A stretch of 64,000 bases of DNA from Euzebyella saccharophila (GCF_014855495.1 NZ_JACYFJ010000005.1:290231-354230); one strand, 5' to 3'; shown: positions 34,874 to 45,197, numbered from the stretch's first letter. Numbers and translations are program-made. Notes: generated from the letters alone by a model not told the origin.

Positions 34874-35929
34874 TTAAAAATCGATGGCTCCATTACCACT
34901 CTTTTTTTCTTTTTTTCGCTGCTGTCTCAATTGCTTTTTGCTAGGGCCTAAATCTATGTCTTCTGCGCCGTTGCCCTCATTTTTTTTGCGCTCTTTTCGC
35001 TTTTTCTTCATATTGTTCTTCTTAATGGCACCGCCATTTTCATTTGCCTTTTGGTCATCGATGGCTTTGAGCTTATCTTTATGGAAGTCAAATCTATAGG
35101 AACCACCGGCAGTAACGAATATTCTTGAGGGCGTATCCTTAAAACTCGCTCCCAAATTAAAATCTATTTGAAGATTGTCTGTTAACAAATGCGCAATTCC
35201 ACCCCGGATCAACAAATCAGAATATCTATCACTATCAATTCCCTGATGTTCCACAAAGGCACTCCATTTTGGATTTCGAAACGCATGGGAGAGTGAAATC
35301 AAATAGCTCATTTCTGGAAAATCTGTGGTGATCCGGTCATATGCAAAGTTGGTAATGAGTACAAAACGGGGCGTTAACCTACTTTGGGTGGCAATCATAC
35401 CTCTATAACTAACCGTTGGGTCACCCACGTAAAACGGATTACCCACCAAATTAAATGTGGCTCCACCGTATAAGGCTACGGAAGGAATCAAGTTTTTTAA
35501 TTGGAAAACATTGTTCGCCCTCCAACTATATAGATTGGGTTTGTTTCTTTCTTCGGATTTATAGCGGTCGTAAAGTAAGTATTTCAAGCCTACTCGGTTT
35601 CTTGAAAAATCACTTAGCTTGTTGGAAGTATCCAACTCTGTAAAAGTGATGTTCTGACCTTGATAAGTTCCTTCGTACGTAATTTCCAAACTTTCAAAAA
35701 GCAGCCCGTATCTCAAGGCAAAATCTGCACCCCAAATATTACTTTGGGTATTTAACAGGGTATGGTCGTTTTGTTCAAAGAAGACGCCCGTCTCCACTTG
35801 AAGGACATTTCTGCCTACGGCATAAGCACTTACTGAAAGCCCTGGCCTGTTGCTGTTGATTACATCTGTATATTGAGAAAACCCCAAGATGGGAAGTAAA
35901 AGGATTATAATATTGAATAAGTGCTTCAT
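34874..35929 (-). CDS. outer-membrane transporter-like beta-barrel protein
   Basis: A 351-residue protein with a signal peptide ending at LGFSQ and a barrel pattern of alternating beta strands (VLQVETGVFFEQND, WGADFALRYGLLFESLEITYEG, GLKYLLYDRY). It resembles the MetA-like / phenol-degradation-type outer-membrane 'transporter' proteins of the phylum. The last approximately 60 residues are a lysine-rich, presumably exposed or periplasmic tail (KKKRKERKKNEGNG) which most relatives lack. Substrate unknown. Confidence 0.75.
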   Translation of the reverse strand: MKHLFNIIILLLPILGFSQYTDVINSNRPGLSVSAYAVGRNVLQVETGVFFEQNDHTLLNTQSNIWGADFALRYGLLFESLEITYEGTYQGQNITFTELDTSNKLSDFSRNRVGLKYLLYDRYKSEERNKPNLYSWRANNVFQLKNLIPSVALYGGATFNLVGNPFYVGDPTVSYRGMIATQSRLTPRFVLITNFAYDRITTDFPEMSYLISLSHAFRNPKWSAFVEHQGIDSDRYSDLLIRGGIAHLLTDNLQIDFNLGASFKDTPSRIFVTAGGSYRFDFHKDKLKAIDDQKANENGGAIKKNNMKKKRKERKKNEGNGAEDIDLGPSKKQLRQQRKKEKKSGNGAIDF

Positions 35930-36099
35930 TTCAGTTGTTTTGACCCTGCTAAGAAAAAGAAAATAGTCATTTTGGGTATGGCTTCATTCCTTACAAATCC
36001 CATTGCTTATGGGGGTTAGGTTACTTTTTCGGAAAAATGAACCAAAGCTATTTAGCTTAATTTTAGCAGTTGTATCCTGCTATTACAACGTGAGAATCG

Positions 36100-36107
36100 T
36101 ATTTTTG
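36100..36107 (+). promoter_or_regulatory. -7 element of the DUF4834 gene
   Basis: TATTTTTG matches TAnnTTTG, 20 nt before the ATG at 36128. Confidence 0.5.
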
Positions 36108-36127
36108 ATATAATTATTGTACGAAAT

Positions 36128-36391
36128 ATGGCTTTTTTAAAAACAATCCTGGTTATCTTATTGATTTACTATCTCATAAAGATTTTAGCCAAGATGTTTG
36201 CGCCCAAAATATTCGGGTATGCAGCTAGAAAAACAGAACAGCATTTTAAGGAAAAATTCGGTGAGTTCGCACAACAGCAAAATCAGCCAGAGGAACGGGT
36301 AGGCGAGGTAATCATAGATAAAAAACCTTCACATAAAAAATCATCTTCCAAACAAGTAGGGGATTATATCGATTTTGAAGAAGTGGATTAA
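36128..36391 (+). CDS. DUF4834 family membrane protein
   Basis: An 87-residue protein with one N-terminal hydrophobic segment (ILVILLIYYLIKILAKMF) followed by an amphipathic, charged helix (RKTEQHFKEKFGEFAQQ) and an acidic end (YIDFEEVD). This is the pattern of DUF4834, a small protein found throughout the Bacteroidota and very often just before a YfhO gene, as here (136 nt). The function is unknown; the conserved order suggests a shared role with YfhO. Confidence 0.82.
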   Translation: MAFLKTILVILLIYYLIKILAKMFAPKIFGYAARKTEQHFKEKFGEFAQQQNQPEERVGEVIIDKKPSHKKSSSKQVGDYIDFEEVD

Positions 36392-36527
36392 GGAGCTCTT
36401 ATTATAGAGTTCTAAGGTAAGCCTACTTACTTTTTCCCAGATATTTCATACCTGATTATTATAGGGGGGTTAGAAGGTAAAGATAAGTTCCCTATTTTAG
36501 CCCCAACTAAAACTCCATTTCCTAGTT

Positions 36528-38966
36528 ATGCAAAAAGGATTAAAAGCCTTCTTCGTCCATTTCTTCGTCACCGTTTTTTTTGTCATTGCCGCCTTGGCCT
36601 ATTTTCATCCCGTGTTACAGGGAAAGGTAATTCAACAATCGGATATTGTTCAATATACCGGTATGGCCAAAGAACAGAATGACTATAGGAAAAAAACAGG
36701 GGAAGAACCCTATTGGACCAACAGCGCTTTTGGAGGGATGCCCACCTATCAGTTAGGAGCTTACTACCCACATGATTATGTAAAAAAACTGGACCGGATA
36801 ATTAGGTTCTTACCTAGACCGGCAGATTACTTGTTTCTATACTTTATCGGTTTCTATATTTTACTTTCCTGCCTCAAGGTAGATTTTAGACTTGCTGTGG
36901 TAGGAGCCCTGGCTTTTGGATTTTCCACCTATTTGATAATCATATTGGGTGTGGGGCATAATGCCAAGGCCCACGCTTTAGGGTATGTGCCAATGCTATT
37001 AGGGGGAATTGTTCTTGTTTTTAGAAAAAAATACCTCTGGGGCTTTATTTTAACGGCGATAGCCATGGCTTTGGAAATTGGTGCCAATCATTACCAAATG
37101 ACGTATTATTTTATGCTTTTGGTGCTCATTTTGGGTGTAGTGTATTTGGTTGATGCAATTAAAAAGAAGGAACTAAAGCACTTTTTTACTTCTGTAGGTA
37201 TTTTGTTAGTGGCCGTTGTTTTGGGTATTGCCGCCAATGCCACTGGTCTTATGGCTACCAAGGAATATGCAAATTGGAGTACTAGGGGAAAATCACAATT
37301 GACCATTGAGCCGGATGGTGCAACTAAAGAAAACACCAACGGTTTGGACAAAGCCTACATTACCCAGTATAGTTACGGGATTGCAGAATCCTTGAATATT
37401 TTTGTCCCAAGACTTTTTGGAGGTTCGAACGGTGAAAATTTAGGAGAGAATTCTAAGAGTTATGATTTTTTGATCGATCAGGGTATTCCGCGTAGGCAGG
37501 CCCTGAATTTTTCTTCGGCGTTGCCTTTGTATTGGGGCGATCAACCTATTGTTGCGGGTCCCGCATATATTGGTGCCATCATATTTTTTCTGTTTGTGCT
37601 AGGGCTTTTTTTGGTAAAAAGCAAGGCGAGATGGTGGTTGTTAGGCGGCGTTATCATGTCACTATTACTTTCTTGGGGAAAGAATTTCCCTGTTCTCACA
37701 AATTTTATGATCGATTACTTTCCCTTGTACGATAAGTTTAGAGCGGTCTCTTCCATACAGGTTGTTCTGGAGTTATGTGCCCCCGTTTTAGGAGTTTTAG
37801 GTCTTAAAAAGTTATTTGATTCATCCGTAGATTTATCCGAAAAGATGAAAGCCCTAAAATTCTCATTTTTTATAGTGTTAGGATTAGGGGTACTTATCTT
37901 TTTAGTTAAGGGAGCTTTTGATTTTGTAGGTCCCAGTGATCAATTTCTCATTAGAAACTATGGAGATGAATTGGTTTCCCTCATTCAGGCAGATAGGAGG
38001 GCCGTTTATAATAGCGACCTATTTAGGTCTATGCTCTTCATTTTGCTTACTGCAGTTGCCTTATGGTTATACATTAAGGAGAAGTTAAATGCCAATATGG
38101 CCATTGCCGCGTTGGGTATTCTTATAGTATTGGATTTAGTGGGGGTGGGACATAGATATGTAGATGCCGATGATTTTGTGTCCAAAAAAAGTATGAACGA
38201 GCCATTTCAAGAAAGTGCGGTGGACAAGGAAATAGCTAAGGACGAAAGTATCTTTAGGGTTTTTGACCCATCCGAAGGAATCAACGGAGCAAGAACATCT
38301 TATTACCATCAATCCATAGGTGGGTATCACGCGGCAAAGCCCGCTGCGTTGGAGGATTTGTTCAGTTTTCATATTTATAAAGGAAACATGGGGGTGCTCA
38401 ATATGTTGAACGTGAAGTACGTAGTTCAGCAAGACGAGGAGGGTAGAAGCTATACTGCCGTGAATCCGGATGCAAACGGAAACGCTTGGTTTGTAAGCTC
38501 GATTAAGAAGGTTGCAAATGCGGATGAGGAAATAATGGCCCTGGCAGATTTGGATACTTCCCAAGAAGCGGTAGTTTCCGAAAATAATGCGGGACAATTG
38601 AACCGTTTGGAGTTTCAGGTAGATTCCTTGGCAAAAATTACTTTAACGGATTATCAGCCTAACCATTTAGTCTACAAGTCTCGAAATGAAAATGCTGGAG
38701 TAGCGGTTTTTTCAGAAATGTATTATCCACAAGGCTGGAATGCTTACGTAGATGGTAATCTAAAAGAACATTTTAAGGTTAATTATAGCCTAAGGGCCTT
38801 ACGTTTACCGGAAGGCGAACATACCATAGAGTTCAAATTTGAACCTGAAGTAGTAAAGACAGGAAGCAAAATTAACTTAGCATCTTCCATATTGTTGGGT
38901 ATTGCTGTTTTTGCGGGGATTGGTTTTACTTTTTTTGTTCCCAAAAAGAAAAAGGAGGATAAATAG
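36528..38966 (+). CDS. YfhO family integral membrane protein
   Basis: An 812-residue protein with about 13 hydrophobic segments and a soluble region between roughly residues 540 and 780 before a last membrane helix. Conserved parts are FHPVLQGKVIQQSDI, PYWTNSAFGGMPTYQ and ALPLYWGDQP. The overall design (GT-C-like, with acidic residues in the first outer loop) resembles protein or lipid glycosyltransferases; Bacillus YfhO is implicated in lipoteichoic-acid glycosylation. It precedes a glycosyltransferase and a flippase, which supports a role in moving sugars onto surface polymers, but that is inference. Confidence 0.88.
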   Translation: MQKGLKAFFVHFFVTVFFVIAALAYFHPVLQGKVIQQSDIVQYTGMAKEQNDYRKKTGEEPYWTNSAFGGMPTYQLGAYYPHDYVKKLDRIIRFLPRPADYLFLYFIGFYILLSCLKVDFRLAVVGALAFGFSTYLIIILGVGHNAKAHALGYVPMLLGGIVLVFRKKYLWGFILTAIAMALEIGANHYQMTYYFMLLVLILGVVYLVDAIKKKELKHFFTSVGILLVAVVLGIAANATGLMATKEYANWSTRGKSQLTIEPDGATKENTNGLDKAYITQYSYGIAESLNIFVPRLFGGSNGENLGENSKSYDFLIDQGIPRRQALNFSSALPLYWGDQPIVAGPAYIGAIIFFLFVLGLFLVKSKARWWLLGGVIMSLLLSWGKNFPVLTNFMIDYFPLYDKFRAVSSIQVVLELCAPVLGVLGLKKLFDSSVDLSEKMKALKFSFFIVLGLGVLIFLVKGAFDFVGPSDQFLIRNYGDELVSLIQADRRAVYNSDLFRSMLFILLTAVALWLYIKEKLNANMAIAALGILIVLDLVGVGHRYVDADDFVSKKSMNEPFQESAVDKEIAKDESIFRVFDPSEGINGARTSYYHQSIGGYHAAKPAALEDLFSFHIYKGNMGVLNMLNVKYVVQQDEEGRSYTAVNPDANGNAWFVSSIKKVANADEEIMALADLDTSQEAVVSENNAGQLNRLEFQVDSLAKITLTDYQPNHLVYKSRNENAGVAVFSEMYYPQGWNAYVDGNLKEHFKVNYSLRALRLPEGEHTIEFKFEPEVVKTGSKINLASSILLGIAVFAGIGFTFFVPKKKKEDK

Positions 38967-39008
38967 TTCACGGGCATCCCCAAAGCCCTGCCAGAGACAC
39001 ATCAGCCT

Positions 39009-40280
39009 ATGAAAAAAGTGCTTATTGTAACTTATTATTGGCCACCGGCAGGTGGTCCTGGAGTACAGCGTTGGTTGAAATTTGTAAAGTACCTAAGGGA
39101 TTTTGATGTGGAACCAATTGTTTATGTTCCGGAAAATCCGCATTATCCAATTGAGGATTCCACCTTGGAAAAAGAAGTACTAAAGGACATTAAAATTCTT
39201 AGTCAACCGCTTTTTGAACCTTATGGATTGGCCAAGATTTTTTCATCCAAAAAGACCAAAAGAATAAGCTCTGGTATTATACAGACCAAAAATCAGTCAA
39301 TAGTAGAAAAATTCATGTTATGGGTGAGGGGCAATTTTTTTATTCCGGATGCTCGAAAATTCTGGGTAAAACCCTCGGTAGCATACCTTAACAATGTAAT
39401 TGATGAAGAGCAAATACAGACAGTTATAACAACGGGTCCACCCCATAGTGTGCATTTAATTGGTCACCAATTAAAAAATGCCAAGTCTGTTAAGTGGGTT
39501 GCGGATTTTAGAGACCCATGGACTTCTATTGGATATCACAAGAAGTTGAAACTCACTAAGGCATCCCAAAAAAAACATAAGAACTTGGAGAGGGAAGTTT
39601 TAAATGGGGCCGACCAAATTGTTGTAACGAGTGCGACTACAAAAAAGGAATTTGAATCTCTAACTTCAAAACCCATTGAGGTAATCACCAACGGTTATGA
39701 TGTAGGACCGGCCGTAGAATATTCATTGGATAGAAATTTTACTATTAGTCATATTGGATCTTTGTTAACCGGCAGAAATCCCATCAATCTTTGGAAAGCC
39801 CTATCCAGGTTGGCATCTGAAGATCCTGTTTTTAGGGCTGATTTGCAATTGGAGTTTATGGGGGTGGTAAGTAAGGACGTTATGGATAGCATGTACAAAC
39901 ATGAGCTGGGGCCGTACATAAAAATGCGTGGCTATGGTACCCATACAGATGCCCAGCGTAGGCAGAGGCAGTCACAATTGTTGCTATTGGTAGAAATAGA
40001 TTCCCTGGAGACCAAGGGTATTATACCGGGCAAACTGTTTGAATATATGGCTGCTAAAAGACCTATCTTGGCAGTAGGCCCTAAGGATTGGGAAGTAGGT
40101 CAACTAATTAAGGAGACCAATTCTGGAGTGATTTTTGATTACGAGGACAAAGACGTTCTTATAAATCAAATTTTAGAGTGGTATGCAGAATTCAAAAAAA
40201 ATAGTTTGGTGTGCCAATCAAAAAATATAGAGCAATTTAGTAGGCAGAATTTAACGGCTCATTTAGCTCAACTTTTATAG
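39009..40280 (+). CDS. glycosyltransferase, GT4-like
   Basis: A 423-residue cytosolic glycosyltransferase with GT-B fold. The N-terminal half begins VLIVTYYWPPAGGPGVQRW, the usual donor/acceptor glycine-rich loop of GT4 enzymes, and VKWVADFRDPWTSIGY; the C-terminal half has ISHIGSLLTGRNP and PGKLFEYMAAKRPILAVGP, where the E-x-x-A of the nucleotide-sugar site lies. It lies 42 nt after yfhO and 54 nt before the flippase gene and so is likely co-transcribed with both. The sugar is unknown. Confidence 0.86.
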   Translation: MKKVLIVTYYWPPAGGPGVQRWLKFVKYLRDFDVEPIVYVPENPHYPIEDSTLEKEVLKDIKILSQPLFEPYGLAKIFSSKKTKRISSGIIQTKNQSIVEKFMLWVRGNFFIPDARKFWVKPSVAYLNNVIDEEQIQTVITTGPPHSVHLIGHQLKNAKSVKWVADFRDPWTSIGYHKKLKLTKASQKKHKNLEREVLNGADQIVVTSATTKKEFESLTSKPIEVITNGYDVGPAVEYSLDRNFTISHIGSLLTGRNPINLWKALSRLASEDPVFRADLQLEFMGVVSKDVMDSMYKHELGPYIKMRGYGTHTDAQRRQRQSQLLLLVEIDSLETKGIIPGKLFEYMAAKRPILAVGPKDWEVGQLIKETNSGVIFDYEDKDVLINQILEWYAEFKKNSLVCQSKNIEQFSRQNLTAHLAQLL

Positions 40281-40334
40281 CTTACTTTGTACCGGTCTTC
40301 CGTCTCGTAAAAGGCCCTTTAAACTGGATTTTTC

Positions 40335-41798
40335 ATGGGAATTGTCTTTAGGCAGTCGTTAAATAATTCCGTTATTACCTATGTTGGCTTTGGCATAGGA
40401 GCTCTCAATACCTTGGTGCTGTTTTTAAATTTTATGACGCCCAAGTATTATGGGCTCATACAGGTTATTCTTTCTGCGGCCGCTGTTTTAAACCCTATTC
40501 TGGCTTTTGGTGTTCCTAATACCTTGGTAAAATTTTATAGTAGTTTTAAGGATTTGCATGAAAAAAATGGCTTTTTGACATTGATGCTTTTGCTTCCTTT
40601 ACTGTTTATGCTTCCTATAGCCCTTTTAACGTTCGTAGGAAATGACATGATAGGCAACTTGTTAAGTAGGGAGAACCCTATAGTTAGAGATTATGTTTGG
40701 CATATCTTCATAATAGGGATGGGCATGGCTTATTTTGAGGTTTTTTATAGCTGGGCAAGGGTTCATATGAAATCGGTATTTGGCAATTTTATGAAGGAAG
40801 TATTTTCAAGGGTTGCTGTCACCATATTGCTCTTTCTTTTATATTATGAAATCATTACGGTAGAACTATTCATTAATTTGATAGTTGGGGTGTATTTACT
40901 GCGCGTACTTGTCATGAAGCTGTATGCCTTCACCCTTTATATGCCCAAGCTGATTTTTAGCTTTCCTGAAAACACTAAGAATATCCTAGCTTATAGTGCT
41001 TTTATAATATTAGGGGGGTCGGTGGCCATAGTTTTATTGGAGGTTGATAAAGTTATGATCAATCAATTCATTCCCTTGGAAAATGTGGCATATTACAGTG
41101 TAGCTGGCTTTATTGCCATGGTGATAGCAGTCCCTTCCAGGTCCATGCATCAAATTACCTACCCTTTGACCGCACAATTGCTAAACGAAAGTGATTGGAT
41201 ATCTCTAAAAAGATTGTACCAAAAAAGTTCGTTAACGTTGTTTGCGGTAGCGTCCCTGATTTTTTTACTTATTCTTTTGAATTTGAATGACATGTATACC
41301 CTTTTGCCAGAAGCGTACAGAAATGGTTTTGTTATATTTATCTGGTTAGGATTGGCAAAGGTGTACGATAGTCTTTTGGGGAACAATAATTCTATCTTAT
41401 ACAATTCGGATTATTACCGTTCCGTATTACTACTTGGTTTGCTATTGGCTGTTCTGACCATTCTCTTAAATTTATGGCTTATACCCACATTTGGGTTGGA
41501 TGGCGCAGCTATTGCAAGTTTTTCGGCATTGTTTATTTACAATACCCTCAAGCTTCTTTTTGTTAAGTGGAAATTTCAAATGCTCCCCTTTACCCTCCAA
41601 ACTTGTTGGGTCTTTTTATTGTCCATAGGCACCGTTGCTATTTTTTATTTTCTCAATTTATCTTTTCATCCCATCCTAAATATCGTAGTGAGAGGAGTAT
41701 TGATTTCTGTATTTTTTATTGGTGTCCTTTATAAATTTAAATTGTCAGAGGATATTTATAGGGCGGTCCGCGGGATACTTCAAAAAATTGGTTTATAG
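40335..41798 (+). CDS. polysaccharide flippase (Wzx/MATE-like)
   Basis: A 487-residue membrane protein with about 14 hydrophobic segments, of the polysaccharide-transport (PST) branch of the MOP superfamily. Such flippases turn lipid-linked sugar chains to the outer leaflet. Conserved features are MTPKYYGLIQVILSAAAVLNP, LLEVDKVMINQFIPLENVAYYSVAGFIA and LIPTFGLDGAAIASFSAL. It lies just after the glycosyltransferase, so the two should act on one glycan. The next gene begins 108 nt later. Confidence 0.87.
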   Translation: MGIVFRQSLNNSVITYVGFGIGALNTLVLFLNFMTPKYYGLIQVILSAAAVLNPILAFGVPNTLVKFYSSFKDLHEKNGFLTLMLLLPLLFMLPIALLTFVGNDMIGNLLSRENPIVRDYVWHIFIIGMGMAYFEVFYSWARVHMKSVFGNFMKEVFSRVAVTILLFLLYYEIITVELFINLIVGVYLLRVLVMKLYAFTLYMPKLIFSFPENTKNILAYSAFIILGGSVAIVLLEVDKVMINQFIPLENVAYYSVAGFIAMVIAVPSRSMHQITYPLTAQLLNESDWISLKRLYQKSSLTLFAVASLIFLLILLNLNDMYTLLPEAYRNGFVIFIWLGLAKVYDSLLGNNNSILYNSDYYRSVLLLGLLLAVLTILLNLWLIPTFGLDGAAIASFSALFIYNTLKLLFVKWKFQMLPFTLQTCWVFLLSIGTVAIFYFLNLSFHPILNIVVRGVLISVFFIGVLYKFKLSEDIYRAVRGILQKIGL

Positions 41799-41906
41799 CA
41801 TTTTTAACGTTCAATGCGATGCTTTTACCTTCTTAACAGATTTTGCGAAATAATTGTTAAATTTAGAGGTGTTTAATGTAATATTTTTATGTTGAAATCG
41901 TAAGTA

Positions 41907-42728
41907 ATGGACTGTTATATTGAAGGCAATTTAAGTGCTTCCCTTTTTCCGGATATTCTTGAGGCTGCGAGTGAAGTGGAAATACTTCTTTATGCTCTTG
42001 AACCCAATTGTTATCCAAAGGGAAACAAGTCCCGTAAAGAATTGGTTATACTTACCGAAAAGGAGGTGCATCAAAAAAAAGATTGTCTAATTGGTTCGGG
42101 GTTTACGGATGGCGAAGGAAATTATTCAGTAAAAGTTCCGGAAGAATATATGGATGAAGCCATTTGCATTGATTTCAAACTCTTAAAAGCGCCGCGACAG
42201 AAGTCTACCAAACACAAGCCAATACAAATTAACGTAAGAACATTGAAGCCTGTTTGGCGTATAAATGATTACGGTAAGGTGTATAAATACAATTATTCGT
42301 TTCCATTTGAATTTTGGTATCGCATCCGAACTCTTTTTGATGCCTGGACCATTTACGGAAGGATCAACCTTACCAACCCAACCAATAAAGAACTTTCAGG
42401 TTACAAGGTAATTGCCATGGATGTTGATTGGATAAAGGATGATTTTTTGGGTGAGGCAATCACTGATTTAAACGGAAATTTTAGAATTGACTATGACAGT
42501 TCGGATTTTAAAGTAACATTTTTAACTCCCCTAATAAATATTGAGACTCCTATCAGGGCCATTCCAGGACCCGGTGTCTATTTTAAAGTGTTGGATGAGT
42601 ACGATACAGAGGTCTACGTAGAGGATAGGAAAATGGGGCACTCAGATACCAGGAAGAATATACACAGAAGCTATTTTGTGAAATTGGAATTGAACCCAGT
42701 TTTTGCATCCAATCCAAGAAAAATGTAG
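41907..42728 (+). CDS. two-module beta-sandwich protein of unknown function
   Basis: A 273-residue protein without signal peptide or membrane segment. Two similar transthyretin/carboxypeptidase-regulatory-like beta modules can be seen: the first around LIGSGFTDGEGNYSVKVPEEY, the second around YGRINLTNPTNKELSGYKVIAMD and LGEAITDLNGNFRIDYDSS. Both have the ...TDxxGxFxVxY strand signature. Such modules usually sit in secreted proteins, so their presence in one with no export signal is unusual. It stands 92 nt before a molybdopterin oxidoreductase gene; I see no evidence of a functional link. Confidence 0.68.
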   Translation: MDCYIEGNLSASLFPDILEAASEVEILLYALEPNCYPKGNKSRKELVILTEKEVHQKKDCLIGSGFTDGEGNYSVKVPEEYMDEAICIDFKLLKAPRQKSTKHKPIQINVRTLKPVWRINDYGKVYKYNYSFPFEFWYRIRTLFDAWTIYGRINLTNPTNKELSGYKVIAMDVDWIKDDFLGEAITDLNGNFRIDYDSSDFKVTFLTPLINIETPIRAIPGPGVYFKVLDEYDTEVYVEDRKMGHSDTRKNIHRSYFVKLELNPVFASNPRKM

Positions 42729-42820
42729 TCACATCAGGTCAACTTACATTTTTTAATTCTTCATGTAAAAAAATAAGGTTAAGTTAGGGCAGCTCTTACC
42801 ATTTTAAGCTTTTAATTTTT

Positions 42821-45124
42821 ATGGCAACTGAAGACTTGACAAGAAAGGTGTCCCTAACCGGGTCGTTACAATTTACAGATCTAAAATTGGGTGAACCCAT
42901 GGATTACGCTGCCGGAAAACTCGGTGTAAAAGAAGCATTGAAACATGGGTTTAAAGAAATGGGAATTGTGCGCTCAATGAGGGCTTTATTGGAAATGAAC
43001 CAAGAAGATGGTTTTGATTGTCCCAGCTGTGCATGGCCCAACCCAGAAAACCCTTCACCTATAGCGGAGTATTGCGAGAACGGGGCCAAAGCTCTTGCGG
43101 ATGAAGCTACCACCGAGAAAATTGGAGCCTCGTTTTTCAAAAAGTATTCAGTGGAGGAACTTTCCCAATTAAGCGATTATCAACTCAATAAATTTGGAAG
43201 ACTAACGGAACCCATGGTTTTAAGGCCTGGAAGTGTTCTTTACGAGCCCATTTCTTGGCAGGAAGCCTATGAACTTATCTCAAAAGAGCTTCAGCAATTG
43301 GATCACCCAGATGAAGCCATATTTTACACCAGTGGAAGGTCCAGTAATGAGGCTGCCTTTCTTTATGGTATGTTCGCAAGGGCCTATGGTACCAATAACA
43401 TGCCCGACTGTTCCAATATGTGCCACGAATCAAGTGGGGTTGCCCTATCCGAAACTTTGGGAATAGGGAAGGGGTCTACCAAGTTAGAGGACCTTTATAA
43501 TGCCGAAGTAGTGATCATTGCAGGTCAAAATCCGGGAACCAATCATCCTAGAATGCTTTCCGCGCTGGAAAAATGTAAGGAGAATGGAGGGAAGGTGATT
43601 AGTATAAATCCTTTACAAGAGGCAGGTTTGGTAAGTTTTAAAAACCCTCAAAACCTTAAAGGGTTGGTAGGAAGCGGTGAAGCTATGGCCGATTTACATT
43701 TGCCTGTTAGAATTAATCAGGATATTCCTTTGGTTAAACTCATTTTAAAAAAACTGGCCAAGAAAGACGCTGAAGACAAAAAGGTTTTTGATCACCAATT
43801 TATAAGCACATACGTACAAGGGTATGAGGCTCTGATGGAAGATTTGGCCCAATATGATGAACAAAATCTTTTGAGGAGATGTGGTGTAGAGGAAGAAAAA
43901 ATTGACCAGTTGGTAGATTGGTTATCCGTAAAGAATGACATTGTAGTTTGCTGGGCCATGGGGCTTACACAGCATAAAAATGGGGTGGAGAATATTAGGG
44001 AATTTGTTAACCTATTACTGTTGAAAGGAGCTTTAGGAAAATCCAATGCCGGTACTTGCCCCGTACGTGGACATAGTAATGTACAAGGAGACCGTAGTGT
44101 TGGAATTATGCATTATGTGGATGAAAAATTAAATGAACGGATAAAGGAACATCTCGGTTTTACGGCTCCGGACAAAGAAGGGGTAGACACTGTAGGCGCC
44201 ATAAAATCTATGCATGAAGGCAAGGGTAAGGTTTTTATATGCTTGGGCGGAAATTTTTTAATGGCTGCCAACGATACGGAATATACGGCCCAAGCCATTT
44301 CCAATTGTTCTTTAACGGTACAGATAAGTACAAAATTGAACAGAACTCACTTGGTTACCGGTAAAACGGCTTTGATTCTACCCACTTTTGGTCGTTCGGA
44401 GAAAGATTTGAAGGATGGAAACCTACGATTTCAGACCATGGAGGACAGTATGGGTAGGGTTAGGCAGTCGCGCGGTTTACTAAAGCCGGCATCGGAACAT
44501 ATTAAAAGTGAACCAGAATTAATAGCGGAATTGGCTCATACCTATTTTAATGGAAAACACAGTGTAGATTGGATGGCACTTTCCAAGGATTTTGATTTGG
44601 TAAGAAACTATATTGATAAAGTTGCCAAAGGTTTTGATGATACTACCAAGCGGTCTAAGGGTGTGGGCTATTATTTACCCAATAATGTGCGTAATTTGGA
44701 TTTTAGTATGCTACCTAATGGAAAAGCACAGATCACTATAAATAAGCTTCCTGAAGATAATTTAAAGGAGGAGGAGTATCTTCTGATGACCATACGATCC
44801 CATGATCAATTTAATACAACTATTTATGGTTTGGATGATAGGTATCGTGGGGTGTATAATGAGAGAAGAGTGTTGTTTATGAATCCGAAGGATATGAAAA
44901 CCAGAGGTTTTAAAAAGCGGGATGTGGTGAATATTAGCAGTCATTATGATAGTACTTTGAGAACGGCCTATAAATTTCTGGTTGTTCCATATGACATCCC
45001 CAAAGGTAATTTGGCCGCTTATTTTCCGGAAACTAATGTATTGGTACCTTATAATCAGTTTGCGGATAGAAGTAAGACCCCCATTAGTAAATCCGTAAAG
45101 GTTACTTTGGCAAAAAACAGTTAG
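42821..45124 (+). CDS. FdhF/YdeP family molybdopterin-dependent oxidoreductase
   Basis: A 767-residue enzyme with a large molybdopterin-guanine-dinucleotide domain (DMSO reductase superfamily). It starts with the YdeP-type region DCPSCAWPNPENPSP, has GRSSNEAAFLYGMFA and PDCSNMCHESSG, and the C-terminal dinucleotide-binding domain with ISSHYDSTLRTAYKFLVV. There is no N-terminal twin-arginine signal, so it should be cytoplasmic. YdeP-type proteins resemble formate dehydrogenase H but are of uncertain activity; in E. coli YdeP is linked to acid resistance. No partner subunit is next to it. A hairpin follows the stop. Confidence 0.85.
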   Translation: MATEDLTRKVSLTGSLQFTDLKLGEPMDYAAGKLGVKEALKHGFKEMGIVRSMRALLEMNQEDGFDCPSCAWPNPENPSPIAEYCENGAKALADEATTEKIGASFFKKYSVEELSQLSDYQLNKFGRLTEPMVLRPGSVLYEPISWQEAYELISKELQQLDHPDEAIFYTSGRSSNEAAFLYGMFARAYGTNNMPDCSNMCHESSGVALSETLGIGKGSTKLEDLYNAEVVIIAGQNPGTNHPRMLSALEKCKENGGKVISINPLQEAGLVSFKNPQNLKGLVGSGEAMADLHLPVRINQDIPLVKLILKKLAKKDAEDKKVFDHQFISTYVQGYEALMEDLAQYDEQNLLRRCGVEEEKIDQLVDWLSVKNDIVVCWAMGLTQHKNGVENIREFVNLLLLKGALGKSNAGTCPVRGHSNVQGDRSVGIMHYVDEKLNERIKEHLGFTAPDKEGVDTVGAIKSMHEGKGKVFICLGGNFLMAANDTEYTAQAISNCSLTVQISTKLNRTHLVTGKTALILPTFGRSEKDLKDGNLRFQTMEDSMGRVRQSRGLLKPASEHIKSEPELIAELAHTYFNGKHSVDWMALSKDFDLVRNYIDKVAKGFDDTTKRSKGVGYYLPNNVRNLDFSMLPNGKAQITINKLPEDNLKEEEYLLMTIRSHDQFNTTIYGLDDRYRGVYNERRVLFMNPKDMKTRGFKKRDVVNISSHYDSTLRTAYKFLVVPYDIPKGNLAAYFPETNVLVPYNQFADRSKTPISKSVKVTLAKNS

Positions 45125-45137
45125 GATTATATAAAAA

Positions 45138-45168
45138 CCCCCGCAGCAGATACTATCTACTGCGGGGG
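45138..45168. terminator. GC-rich terminator between convergent genes at 45.1 kb
   Basis: Arms CCCCCGCAG / CTGCGGGGG around a 13-nt loop. The T-run (TTTTTAT) is on the minus strand, so it chiefly ends the gene at 45198-46376. Confidence 0.82.
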
Positions 45169-45197
45169 CAAACAACTAACCAACCTAAAAACTACTT

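Noticed and set aside
38136..38597. Minus-strand frame of 153 codons.
   Set aside because: It is wholly within yfhO in antisense with no start context, signal or family match.
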